42,036 nucleotides of DNA from Streptomyces ficellus (lineage in GTDB: Bacteria > Actinomycetota > Actinomycetes > Streptomycetales > Streptomycetaceae), in NCBI RefSeq assembly GCF_030406405.1, contig NZ_JAUEPL010000055.1, positions 1 through 42,036 on the forward strand, written 5' to 3'. A program made the position numbers and the translations under genes. Position 1 is the stretch's first letter, and each line of letters starts with the position of its first letter. Shown in pieces: positions 34,501 to 40,927 of this stretch. The notes beneath the pieces were generated by a model. That model ran no database searches. It was not told the DNA's origin and saw only the letters and a program-made list of their open reading frames with translations.

Positions 34501-36188
34501 TCTGCGGTGGCGGTCACCGGGCTGAGGAACTCGCCCAGCTTGTAGGTGGCGCCGTACTTGGTCCAGGTGACGTCCAGGCTGGGCTTGCCATTGGGGTAGT
34601 CATCGGAGCCGAACTGCTTCCAGCCCTTGGAGTCGGTCGTGGACGCCTTGACGGCCAAGCCGTAATTCTTCTTGCGGCCGTGGGTCCAGTCGTCCACCAG
34701 TTGCCGCCCGGCGCTGCCGAGCTTGATGCTCTCCCAGGCCGGGCCGCAGGACCAGGTGGTGGTGCCTTCCGGGCGCCATCCGTGGGCGAAGCTCTTGGAA
34801 GCGAGGGATGCTCCGGTGGCCGGCCCGGGGTACTTGGTGGTGGTGCTCTCCGCCCAGTTCGAGGTGATCGGGTGGACGGTGACAGGGCGGGCGGTGCACG
34901 ACTGGGACCAGGTGTTGTATAGCGCCAGGTTGGCGCTCAGCACCCAGGCGTTCTTCAGTGTCGACTCGACGCCGTTGAATCGGAGGAAGGCCGCGGCTTT
35001 GTGGCTGCCGGCGTCGTAGGTACCGACCTTCAGCACGGTGTTGGTCGAGAAGTCGGTGTTGTAGGGCGACTCGACGAAGGTTCCGGACGTGGCGTCGAAC
35101 GACGTGACGGAGGGGTCGACCCGGACGGGATAGATGCGCTCCGGGGCCTCCAGCCACTGCTTGTCGAGTGACACCGTCAGGACCTGGCGTCCGTTCTCCG
35201 TGGCGAGGCCGTAGACGACCTTGTCGGAGATCGCTCCCTCGTTGGCGTCGGCCGTGACGTTGGAGTCTTCCATCCAGCCGCGCGGCATACGCGCACGCTC
35301 GGTACCGGAGGCGTCGATGAAGGCGACAGCGCCTTGAGGGTCGAGCTGGGCAGTCAGTCCTTCGAGCTCCAGCGGGAATCGCCACTCGGTGGGGGCGCCC
35401 TTGTCCTTGAGGACGATGGTTTCCTTGACCGAATTGCTGCCGGCGAGGAGCTCGATGTCTGCGGAGGTACGTATTTCTGGGTAGGTGATCGTGCTGCCCT
35501 GGGGCTGGCCCGGGGTGTGGGCTGCGCCTTCCACTGCGTACGCCACGGAGAGGCCATCGGCGAACCGCAGACGCATCAGGGGCTGGGCGTCGGCGTGCTC
35601 CCCGAAGGTGATATCGGCCTCGGTGGAGCGCGTTTCCCACGTGTCACCGGTCGCGTTCATGACCCGAGGACCGGTGGGCTTGGCGAGCGTGGTGTCGATC
35701 TTCTGCCAGACACCCTTCTCACCGCGGAAGTTGACAGGCTCGTTGTAGTACCGCGTGGTGTACGTGCCGTCCGCGTTGACGAAGGTGGCGGCATGCTGGG
35801 CACGCTTGCTCACCACCTCCTTGCTCGTCTTCTCGTCAAAGCCCCGAGCAGCCTCGACGACCGGCGCAGGAACGGGCTGAGGCTTGCCCATCTTTGGCGG
35901 CTTCGGCGCAGGAGGCATAACCGCCTCTGTCACCGCCGGCTCGGTTCCCAGCTGCCCCGGCACGCGCAGCGCTTCCTCACGGCCACCGGCCGCCTTGGCC
36001 CCAGTACGGCCGGTGCCAGCCTTATGGCTTCGCCCGGCGGCGCTGCCCCATCCCTGGTCCGGACGCTCGCCGGCCTCGGTGGCCGGTCTACCAGCCCATC
36101 TATCGACAGCTAGTGCAGCCTGCTCTGTTCCAGCAAGCGCCGCCATGACAAGAGCCATGGATGCGGCCAAAGGGCGCGCAATACGCAC
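25590..36188 (-). CDS. Secreted RHS/YD-repeat polymorphic toxin with DNA/RNA non-specific nuclease tip
   Basis: This protein has 3532 residues. The GTG start has GGGGGA upstream, then a Sec signal (MRIARPLAASMALVMAALAG, cleavage near ALA/VD). About 360-545 is a DNRLRE-type domain. About 780-1000 are the first YD repeats. Three LamG/concanavalin-like domains lie near 1040-1230, 1325-1510 and 1560-1750 (each with WHHxVL and LYLDGVKVGSL-like motifs). YD repeats fill 1760-3060, and the RHS core (AARWYEPGTGGFASRDTW to NAGPLDGTDPSG) ends near 3125. The variable tip has a poly-Gly linker near 3230 and a nuclease domain (INACHLLANTLGGSGTEPRN, LSTCARPTNYFT, VEYSVVPKYQGPR) of the DNA/RNA non-specific endonuclease type. 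The shell stores and delivers the tip to competing cells. The SUKH gene 13 bp downstream is the likely immunity. Confidence 0.92.
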   Translation of the reverse strand: MRIARPLAASMALVMAALAGTEQAALAVDRWAGRPATEAGERPDQGWGSAAGRSHKAGTGRTGAKAAGGREEALRVPGQLGTEPAVTEAVMPPAPKPPKMGKPQPVPAPVVEAARGFDEKTSKEVVSKRAQHAATFVNADGTYTTRYYNEPVNFRGEKGVWQKIDTTLAKPTGPRVMNATGDTWETRSTEADITFGEHADAQPLMRLRFADGLSVAYAVEGAAHTPGQPQGSTITYPEIRTSADIELLAGSNSVKETIVLKDKGAPTEWRFPLELEGLTAQLDPQGAVAFIDASGTERARMPRGWMEDSNVTADANEGAISDKVVYGLATENGRQVLTVSLDKQWLEAPERIYPVRVDPSVTSFDATSGTFVESPYNTDFSTNTVLKVGTYDAGSHKAAAFLRFNGVESTLKNAWVLSANLALYNTWSQSCTARPVTVHPITSNWAESTTTKYPGPATGASLASKSFAHGWRPEGTTTWSCGPAWESIKLGSAGRQLVDDWTHGRKKNYGLAVKASTTDSKGWKQFGSDDYPNGKPSLDVTWTKYGATYKLGEFLSPVTATAESEMQVTVTNRGQATWLKGGNYKLRYNLYDATGKEITDSSKIRWTPMPSDISPGESVTLNAKVAPLTPATYTLQWTMDDVGVTRFTSQGIPAPSVKFSSVNLPPQLVAESPASGVVLDSLTPTLWANGTDPDRYPKALQYQFEVCEVEGKDTRKNCQMGTRSAAQQWAVPAGWLDWGKTYAWYAYVFDSGLTSARPGPALFTTEVPQPGVTSHLGGSDSGREFGARAGNYTTAATDAALTTVGPELAVTRTYNSLDPRKDGAFGAGWSTRWDTRLREEPVTGSVVITAADGSQARYGLNKSGGYTGPSGSTSRLAREVEGWVLRDRSGATYHFGSEGFLSRILDSAGRGQTLQRAQENGGPVVKVTDDLSGRYISFTWTGGHVTAVTTSPINATTPGLTWTYTYSGDRLTKVCPPSSATECTTYSYEDGSLYRAGVLDANPMSYWRLGESEGSVVHSQAPSRTGLNEAVYRDVVLGSTPALAGTTDTSASFDGVDSVIELPDNTLKSSAFVSVEMWFKTTKPGVLASLQNAEAGQRPTRYSPYLSVDGTGKLRGQFYTLEYAGTKPIISTKNVNDDVWHHAVLTSAGTTQTLYLDGVKVGSLTGTVQARDDQYAYLGSGWGNEGWMGVPAATYPFQGSMDDVAVYGHALDAGTVAEHYAVRTTSSLMTKVVLPSGRTHATTQYDPATARLTSTTDNNGGTWKVSSPSYASGSAAYQDAVMAHAPAAYWRLGERRGAVASSVPGTGMDGSYGDGVNLGSTGVFADGDNTSVELDGAEGSVNVPSDPLETTSSISLELWFRTDKPESVLFGFQNSELGQTPTSITPALLIDRGGKLRGQLDKSQAGTTIASTTVVTDNQWHHVLLTGYSGGQAMYLDGVRVGTLPGAIKPITLPNAYLGGGYTTTPWDGQLAGTKYFAGQIDEAAMYTTALGVGGAGQHYRARTGLVAGDGPHYRGSVTGDAPAAYWRLDEPEGATTAVSETAANNGAGTYTNTTLATTGVFGVEDGHAAQLTGTGQISVPSGLITASTDVAVELWFRTTKEGVLLGLQNAPIGSTPTDARPVLNVGADGLLRGQFWTDSQPTGATPMKSAETVTDNQWHHAVLSASGSGQALYLDGIKVGSLGRAAKHMPGVYAYLGGGYANTAWMGVATAGTYRLTGQLDEVAVYQHGLTDDQVSAHYQARSRSTISGLTSAITVTDPEGHTTTTTYDAVRGQRRTSVTDADGGLTNYSYDAGGFLNVVTDANGHSTILGHDARGNTVTQTKCRDANSCWTSFTEYYSNAADPLDPRNDKPITVRDARSSGPKDDRYRTATSYTTLGLPAVTTLADGRTQTKTYTTGTEAAIGGGTTPAGLVASEKTPGDASTTYAYFSNGDLARITAPSGLITNFTYDGLGRKLFETQVSDTFPNGVTTTYAYDMQSKITTETGAGVKNEITGVTHTAKISRTFNQDGAILTESTEDLTGGDAKRTTTYHYDTFGRQNQITDAENHTSTYSHDRLGRVISETDSVGTTYVHRYTPRGQLAETVLKDWKGDPSGQTRDLVVGSNAYDPGGRLASITNALGATTAFTYYDDGLKATTTAKQVTQGDGTKRDIVLEANTYNGAGHLTQQVTGGGATTVTHTVDSTGRTTRSVLDPNGLNRVTTYSYDGDDRITENTRTIDASGKKVTSTTEYDPAGNPTKATLTDGTDTRVTTQSYDDRGLLISMVSPRGNVTGADAAAYTTTRRYDALGNLVEQTAPPVLAEENGQAAQTVRPTTLTGYNTFGEVTETKDPRGAVTRTQVDKLGRPVALTMPDYTPPGGTKITAVARTEYDAAGRVATTTDPLGRITRYGYDQFGNLSVKTDPVAGGTPTTLGTEPSPFETTETNLDGAGITRYSWTPTGLPLSVTDPMGARSESTYDELGRRLTATTIERYPTVQNLITRYTWDDASNQTASTTPGGRTTTATYNAAGEPVSVKDPGSGVTTFTYDGLGRQTETVDATGRKSTTRHDTLGNVTGTTDYGTGTTALRSTSMEFDADGNRTAVTSATQARSTYSYDALGRMTKQTEPVAATKSITTTFGYDAASNRTRLTDGRGNSTIYTFTSWNLPQSTIEPATDAHPAASDRTWTTTYDAAGQDISELLPGGVKRERTYDGLGRLTGETGTGAESATTARSLEYDLVGRLTTAGTDGATGRNTYTYNDRGQLLTSDGPGGQSSYTYDADGNMTQRKTTGGTTSYGYDAAGRPDWTWDSITSSEIWHDFDAAGRPTLERYATKPEGATAWAESARRTLGYDSLGRLNIDRITNPTGTTETASTSYDYDLDDRLTKKTTNGTAGAADNSYSYDRASRLTSWTNGATSTSYEWDDAGNRTKSGSAEAKYDARNRILTDGTASYTYTPRGTLFSVTKSGATRALTFDAFERKVTDGSSSFTYDSLDRVRQSGQTTFTYDGGSNDLTSDGANRYTRNPSGSVLAMTNGTAKQWAISDRHTDVVAGLSSDGKTVTGSRAYTPFGEVSASAGVGTSLGYQSGWTDPSSGSVNMAARWYEPGTGGFASRDTWLLEPSPSVQSNRYVYGNAGPLDGTDPSGHATITPTRHETRAPVQVRARKSRGGYFRFSRFLGPWGRIGGFYREIRFQITQARYSTGLSYSSAGSLADALRRQSYGVAYRVTEPQARSWLAYTGSGSRQGGGGGGGGGGVVGGGGCRSLCSASYTTPILPPRPPVDTNPNNGTHPVPAPERPVPRPDWDERGTGWRTGVGWDAIATVLDMLNLSGAASFDPDQDPGVHSAPGTDPDAGNDSDESQDCRIGGSGWKDYGSLDSHNRPMGITACLDKQQISSGGTPADANKALGYRWAQDFVRAFDFVPQSSINACHLLANTLGGSGTEPRNLSTCARPTNYFTRDKHRIEKNMRYYERLVKEEVGKPDSVVEYSVVPKYQGPRTVPYEYEINATLWRNGAQSTLIDKATVKNELKPGGLYNLGRQSVGGYPVPVGNMR

Positions 36189-36324
36189 GAACCCGTCCCC
36201 CCACAGTTGTGATCAAAGTGGGGACACTTCTACGTCTGCCAGCAAAGACATGACAAGTCAGAGCAAGCCCGCGCCACCTTTAAGTGATTTTTATCACGGG
36301 GACAAAAGGGCGGAATCGCTCATG
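36189..36324 (-). promoter_or_regulatory. RHS toxin leader region
   Basis: This 136-bp A/T-rich gap precedes the RHS start. A palindrome GTGAT-TTTT-ATCAC lies at 36284-36297, about 95 bp upstream of the start codon, suitable as an operator or a terminator for the acyltransferase gene. Confidence 0.45.
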
Positions 36325-37500
36325 TCACTTGAGGGGGAGAGATGCGTTCTGTGGTGCAGGCGTGTTGCGCTTCGGCGCTGGAGCAACTGGTCCAACCGAG
36401 CGGAGCAGGCGCTCCAGAGGGTGCTCTACCCAGCGGTAAGCGCACGCGGACAAGACCAAACTGACTCCGAGCACCAATAGCCAGACCAGAGCTGTCGACG
36501 TCACGGACTCCGTCCGCCCGTACCGCGCCAGACAGATCCGGATAACGATCTCGTGAATGAGGTACCAGGCAAACGACCAGTGGCCCAGTCGCACAGCCCA
36601 TGGTCCGCCGAGCCCGGTTCTGCGTCCCTCGACATCCGCCACGGCAGCCGCTGAAACGAGCAGGGCGAAAAGGGGAGCCGAGAGCATCTGAGAGGCACTG
36701 TAGGGGCTGTACCACAAGCTGTCCGGGACAGCCTTGGACCAGGGAATCAGCACGACATGCCAGCCGATAACCAGCGCAACGGCCGGCCACAAGCCCGCAC
36801 GCGGCCGCCATCCCCGCTTCACGGCTAGCCCCGCCACCACACCAAGCAGAAACTGCAGCGTGCGGGTCAGCGGCAGGTAATCAAGGGCCCACACACGGAC
36901 AGACGCCTCGGTGAACAACGAGCCACACAGCCACGCAAGCACCGCGCCCCCGCAGACCAGGAAGCCGATCCATCGCCGGCCACGAGTGGACCGCACCGCA
37001 GGCAAAGCCATCAGCACCGGGAAGATCAGATAGAACCATGCTTCGTCGCTGAGCGACCAGGCAGCCGGGTTGCCGCCCTGAAGTATGACCGTCTCCGGTA
37101 TCCAAGCGTTAACAAGCAACAGCGAAGCAACGACCGCCTTCCCCGACACCGCCTTCCCCAGAACTAGCCATACCGATACCGAGAAGACGGTAGTGGCCGC
37201 CAGCAGCGGCCAGATACGAGCGAAGCGCCTCCAAAGGAAGACCGTGCTGGGAACCCGCGCACCGTCATAGGTCCATGCCAGGACGAAACCCGACAGCACG
37301 AAGAAGAAGGTCACTCCGCTGCGGCCATACCAGACCATGTCACTGAGACCCGGAAGCGGGCCAACCTGACGAGACAAATGGTAAAGAACCACAGCAAGAG
37401 CAGCCCAAAAACGCAAACCCGTCAGGGAAGGAAGCCGGTCTCTGCCAGCAAAGACGACGGGACGGCCAAGGACGGTGCGGGAAGGGGCTCTATGTCGCAT
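36325..37500 (-). CDS. Acyltransferase-3 family membrane protein
   Basis: This integral membrane O-acyltransferase of the OafA/NodX group has about ten hydrophobic helices. It opens with LPSLTGLRFWAALAVVLYHL, with the conserved His of the family, followed by GRSGVTFFFVLSGFVLAW, the arginine motif LWRRFARIWP, and AWSLSDEAWFYLIFP. It ends with WSFAWYLIHEIVIRICLARY and RWVEHPLERLL. Such enzymes acylate cell-surface or antibiotic sugars. The ATG at 37500 (391 residues) is chosen because it directly precedes the conserved part. There is no clear Shine-Dalgarno; a GTG about 18 bases upstream, or frames up to 37650, are possible. It is upstream of and collinear with the RHS gene, separated by 136 bp. 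Confidence 0.85.
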   Translation of the reverse strand: MRHRAPSRTVLGRPVVFAGRDRLPSLTGLRFWAALAVVLYHLSRQVGPLPGLSDMVWYGRSGVTFFFVLSGFVLAWTYDGARVPSTVFLWRRFARIWPLLAATTVFSVSVWLVLGKAVSGKAVVASLLLVNAWIPETVILQGGNPAAWSLSDEAWFYLIFPVLMALPAVRSTRGRRWIGFLVCGGAVLAWLCGSLFTEASVRVWALDYLPLTRTLQFLLGVVAGLAVKRGWRPRAGLWPAVALVIGWHVVLIPWSKAVPDSLWYSPYSASQMLSAPLFALLVSAAAVADVEGRRTGLGGPWAVRLGHWSFAWYLIHEIVIRICLARYGRTESVTSTALVWLLVLGVSLVLSACAYRWVEHPLERLLRSVGPVAPAPKRNTPAPQNASLPLK

Positions 37501-37609
37501 CAAGGGATTATCAACCACTCCCCATCCCCGCCCCACGTCCACATGCTTGCCCCTAGCGCGGCGCCGACACAGCGCATCGTCAGCGCTCGCGGCCACCTCG
37601 CTGAAGGGC

Positions 37610-38097
37610 CTAGCTGGAGGCCGCTTCCAAGGCCGCCGACGACCTCGCAAAGGCGGTGGAAGAGGCTTTCCCTCAGCACCCGGACGCTGAAATCATCCTC
37701 AGCTTCCCCGGCCTCGGCACCCAGCTCGGCGCCCGGGTGCTCGCCGAGATCGGGGACGACCGCGCCCTCTTCGCCGACGCCCGTGGCCTGAAGGCATACG
37801 CCGGCTCCTCACCCATCACCCGCGCCTCCGGCAAGAAGTCGAACATCACCAGGCGGTGGGTGAAGAACGACCGCCTCAACCACGCCGGCTACCTCTGGGC
37901 CTTCTCCGCGATCACCGCCTCACCCGGCGCGAAGGCCCACTACCGGCGCCGCCCAGAGACGAACACGGAGACTGGCACGCCGCAGCCCAGCGCAACCTCT
38001 TCAACCGCATGCTCGGGCAGCTCTATTACTGCCTTCAGCACCGCAAGCTGTTCGAAGAGCACACAGCCTTTCCAGCCGTCCTCGCTGCCGCGGCTTG
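37610..38097 (+). pseudogene. IS110-family transposase C-terminal relic
   Basis: The frame gives LEAASKAADDLAKAVEEAFP, IILSFPGLGTQLGARVLAEI, GLKAYAGSSPITRASGKKSN and NAGYLWAFSAIT-type sequence (actual HAGYLWAFSAIT). It continues after a frameshift near 37955 with DEHGDWHAAAQRNLFNRMLG and QLYYCLQHRKLFEEHTAF, ending at 38097. This is the transposase_20 (C-terminal) domain of IS110-type enzymes with the conserved PGLG and SSP-TRASGKK motifs. The RuvC-like N-terminal domain is missing. It is a dead fragment; the frameshift and loss of the left part are both visible. Confidence 0.8.
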
Positions 38098-38244
38098 ACG
38101 AGTTAGATCCCTGAGGTGTCTATCTACGGCCACGCCACCCTCCGCGCGACCGGCACCGAGCGAGTCGGCGGCTCGAGTCCCTCGTACGGGTTGTCTCCCC
38201 GCGATCGGCGAACCGGCCAACCGGGCGGAATCGGCGGTCGGAAC

Positions 38245-38490
38245 ATGGGGATTGATGAGCAGCGCATCGCCGAGCCGGGGCTCGTGGTCCTGGACGTCGC
38301 CGCCGGCGACGAGGAGACCGTCCGCGCGGTGATGGAGGTCCTCCAGCAGCAGTGGGCGACCTCCGGCATCACGCCGGTGTGGCGTACGCCGGGGAAACCA
38401 GGCGTGAGGGCGCGGGTGTACGCCGACGTACGTCGTTCCGGCACCGCGCGCTGGCCCGGCGCCGCTCGTACGGCGGTGAGCAGTGCATGA
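38245..38490 (+). CDS. DUF6207 family protein
   Basis: This 81-residue protein begins at the ATG at 38245. Segments RIAEPGLVVLDVAAGDEETV, RAVMEVLQQQWATSG and DPGQPGVR-like RTPGKPGVRARVYADVR match the DUF6207 family, known only from Streptomyces and relatives and of unknown function. The Shine-Dalgarno is weak. Frames extending upstream are not supported. It is followed by the broken lamin-tail-domain gene. Confidence 0.7.
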   Translation: MGIDEQRIAEPGLVVLDVAAGDEETVRAVMEVLQQQWATSGITPVWRTPGKPGVRARVYADVRRSGTARWPGAARTAVSSA

Positions 38491-38581
38491 CCGTCCTTCC
38501 CGTTTTCCCCATCGGCGGAGCTCGTCGGGTGCGACGATCGCACCCGTTTGCCGCCCCTCTCTTACTTCAGAAAGGCCCTTG

Positions 38582-39108
38582 GTGAGCCGTACCGTACGAA
38601 CCACCGCACTCGCTTCCGCCGCGCTCGCGCTCGTGGCCCTGGCCACGCCGAGCCAGGCCGCTTCGACCACCGGCGAACTGATGCTTCCGCACGTGCGGCC
38701 CAACGCCGCCGGCGCCGACACCCGCGACGGGACCCAGCTGAACCTCAACAGCGAGTACTTCGTCATCAAGAACGTCACCACCAGGACGGTGAACACCGGC
38801 GGCTACGTCCCCGACATCACCACCAACACCTAGGCCGCGCCCTGCCCTCCCTCCTACAGCTTGCCGCCGGCCGGAGCGAGGGCGTACGTGCACACCGGCA
38901 GGCGGTCGCCACTACCGCGACAGCAGCGGCTGGCACCACATCTACCGTGGCTACGCCCGCCATGTCCTGTTGAACACCAGCACCGCGAAGAACCCGGACC
39001 TGCGGCTGAAAGAAGCCGGGCAGCCCGGACGACAACAACACCGCCACCGGCAGCATCACCACCTGCAACTAGAACACAGCCGCCAACGGCACGACCTACG
39101 CCTGTTGA
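38582..39108 (+). pseudogene. Secreted lamin-tail-domain (LTD) protein, broken
   Basis: The GTG at 38582 has AGAAAGG six bases upstream and opens a signal peptide (VSRTVRTTALASAALALVAL, cleavage near SQA/AST). LTD-type sequence follows (QLNLNSEYFVIKNVTTRTVN, TGGYVPDIT). The frame stops at 38833, but later frames carry the expected rest: YSLPPAGARAYVHTG, HYRDSSGWHHIYRGYARHVL, LNTSTAKNPDLRLKEAG, PDDNNTATGSITTCN, a TAG, then NTAANGTTYAC and a stop at 39108. Intact homologues are small exported proteins. At least two frameshifts and possibly a Trp-to-stop change make it non-functional. Confidence 0.6.
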
Positions 39109-39121
39109 CAAGCAACACCCC

Positions 39122-39174
39122 GGCGCCCGCGGCGGCAGAACCACAAGCCTGCGGCTGCCTGCACCGCGGGCGCC
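39122..39174 (+). terminator. Hairpin after the LTD relic
   Basis: An 11-bp perfect stem (39122-39132 with 39164-39174) encloses an inner GGCAG/CTGCC pairing. It is probably the terminator of the former LTD gene. Confidence 0.6.
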
Positions 39175-39580
39175 ACCGTCTGGCTTCAGCACATCCACGC
39201 CCCCATACGGGGCAGCGTCGTGGGGCCCCGGTCGGCCACCCTGGGGGTGAAGGCGTCCTGGAGGTGACGCAGCCCTTGGCGGCGAGCTCCCGGGGTTCCA
39301 CGTCCGTGCGCCCCTCCTTCCACGACAACGGCCCCGCAGTGGTCAACGCAGTCCGCGGCCGGAGCCGCCCGGTGCCGATCAACCGGCGCTGCTACCGGGT
39401 CGGTCCCGCGCACTGCCCCCCCTTGATCTTCCGCATGGTCCAGCACGCTGTGCGTTACCTTCGTGGACGTGACGTAGGACGCCGTCGGCGCTCGGAAGCC
39501 CCTACGAACGAGGAGCAAGAGCGGGATCCGGACCAGCGGCCAATGGCCCCTCGCCCCGGAGGAGCGGCCAGACTGGGGCC
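39175..39580. other. Intergenic region upstream of the N-acetyltransferase
   Basis: About 400 bp with no supported gene. Open frames here lack family features and Shine-Dalgarno sites. It presumably contains the promoter of the rightward nat gene. Confidence 0.45.
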
Positions 39581-40405
39581 ATGGAAGATTCGAAGCCGCT
39601 CCTGCCCACCCGCCGCCTCGCCGCGTACCTGGACCGCATCGGGGCCCGCCGCCCCTCCGCACCCACCGCCGACGCGCTGCGCGACCTCCAAGTGAGGCAC
39701 CTGCATACGGTGCCGTTCGAGAACTTGTCGATCCACCTCGGCGAGGACGTCCCGCTGGACGCCGGGGCGATCCTGGACAAGCTGCTGAACGGGCGGCGGG
39801 GCGGCTTCTGCTACGAACTCAACGGCGCCTTTGCGCTGCTCCTGCGTACCCTGGGCTACCGGGTCCTGCTCCTGGAGGGCCGCGTGTACTGCCCCGATGG
39901 CGTACCCGGCATTCCGTACGACCACCTCGCCCTCCAGGTGGAGGCGGAGGACGGCAGCCGCTGGCTCGCGGACGTCGGCTTCGGCGACCACACCCAGCAC
40001 CCGCTCGGCCTCGACGACCGCGGCGATCAGAAGGACCCGGCAGGGGTGTTCCGGATCCAGGACGCCGACAGCGACGAGGGCGACCTGGACGTGTTGAAGA
40101 ACGGCAGGCCCGAGCTCCGGCTCGTGCGGCGTCCACGCGCCCTCGCCGACTTCGTCACCGGCGCTTGGTGGCACCGGACCTCACCGGCCTCGCACTTCAC
40201 CCGCGGCCCCGTCTGCTCTCGGCTCACCTCCACCGGACGCGTCACGCTCCGCGACCACACCCTCATCACCACCGCGAACGGCGAGCGCACCGAATACGCC
40301 CTCGGCACCGACGCGGAGGTCCTGGCCGCCTACCGCGACCACTTCGGCATCACGCTCGACCGCCTCCCGGTCCCTCTCCACCCGCGCGGCCCGCAGCCCG
40401 GCTGA
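39581..40405 (+). CDS. nat: Arylamine N-acetyltransferase
   Basis: This 274-residue cytoplasmic enzyme transfers acetyl (or another acyl) from CoA to arylamines, hydrazines or amide-forming substrates by a ping-pong Cys mechanism. The catalytic triad is intact: Cys77 in RRGGFCYELN, His115 in IPYDHLALQV and Asp131 in LADVGFGD. The N-terminal LHTVPFENLSIHLG motif and total length are normal. The ATG at 39581 starts the family-typical N-terminus; a GGAGGAG lies rather far upstream, with GGGG closer. Neighbouring genes are relics, so it appears monocistronic. Related enzymes close rings in ansamycin biosynthesis, but no such cluster is visible here. Confidence 0.93.
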   Translation: MEDSKPLLPTRRLAAYLDRIGARRPSAPTADALRDLQVRHLHTVPFENLSIHLGEDVPLDAGAILDKLLNGRRGGFCYELNGAFALLLRTLGYRVLLLEGRVYCPDGVPGIPYDHLALQVEAEDGSRWLADVGFGDHTQHPLGLDDRGDQKDPAGVFRIQDADSDEGDLDVLKNGRPELRLVRRPRALADFVTGAWWHRTSPASHFTRGPVCSRLTSTGRVTLRDHTLITTANGERTEYALGTDAEVLAAYRDHFGITLDRLPVPLHPRGPQPG

Positions 40406-40424
40406 GACGGTTTCCGTAAGACCG

Positions 40425-40565
40425 GTGGAGGCGTTCCCGCGTATAGGCCCTGTGGAGGGGGACGGGCACCACGCCCTGGGGAATGTCAAGGCCGGGCGGA
40501 GCTACCAGCTGACCGACGACTTGGACCATCGAGGGAGACGCGTCGCGCGGGCGTACGTGGACTGA
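40425..40565 (+). CDS. Possible small frame or C-terminal gene relic
   Basis: Forty-six codons ending VEGDGHHALGNVKAG, RSYQLTDDLDHRGRRVARAY, VD. The ending looks like a real protein tail and is followed 17 bases later by a terminator hairpin. There is no Shine-Dalgarno and the start is arbitrary, so it may be the remains of a longer gene whose 5' part was lost. Confidence 0.3.
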   Translation: MEAFPRIGPVEGDGHHALGNVKAGRSYQLTDDLDHRGRRVARAYVD

Positions 40566-40582
40566 CCCACCCGTTGGTCGAT

Positions 40583-40611
40583 GGGGGCCGTTCCCACCGG
40601 AAACGGCCCCC
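40583..40611 (+). terminator. Hairpin terminator
   Basis: A 10-bp stem GGGGGCCGTT/AACGGCCCCC (40583-40592 with 40602-40611) has a nine-base loop, just after the stop at 40565. Confidence 0.75.
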
Positions 40612-40869
40612 CCCTTGGGGTTCAGCGCCTGGCGTGCAGGTACGCCGGCCGTGCAATGACCAGGCCTACTGGGGGTCGTTGAGCACGGAGCGGGCCGGCA
40701 GGCGGCAGGCGCGACGCCGGCATGAGAGCCCCAACCCGGACACAGCCTGAGACCATCCTGTCAGTGATGGCGACCCTGGGGACGACCGCCAGCAGAGGCA
40801 GCACTTTCTCAGCGGCAGGGACAGCGGACAGGAAAGCGGCGGGACCGCGGACCGGCGGCGGGACGGCGA

Positions 40870-40901
40870 GGCCCGCCGCGCCGCAAGGCGAGCGGCGGGC
40901 C
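40870..40901 (-). terminator. Hairpin terminator of the leftward secreted-type gene
   Basis: A 10-bp stem GGCCCGCCGC/GCGGCGGGCC (40870-40879 with 40892-40901) lies 27 bp beyond the stop of the gene at 40928. Confidence 0.75.
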
Positions 40902-40927
40902 CATGTCATCCCGGGTTCACCGAAGAA

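Larger units (their letters stand above)
40406..40927. other. Intergenic region with two terminators and one small frame
   Basis: It contains a 46-codon rightward frame (40425-40565), a hairpin (40583-40611) and a second hairpin serving the leftward gene (40870-40901). Nothing else is recognised. Confidence 0.45.

Noticed and set aside
36341..36463. Short rightward frame with a perfect Shine-Dalgarno-like GGGGGAGAG before its ATG
   Set aside because: It is about 40 codons, wholly antisense to the 3' end of the acyltransferase gene, and has no protein-like features.
38150..38200. GGCTCGAGTCC, resembling a tRNA T-arm, possibly an attachment-site fragment
   Set aside because: No matching acceptor stem, anticodon arm or D arm lies upstream and no integrase gene is nearby; a chance match is more likely.
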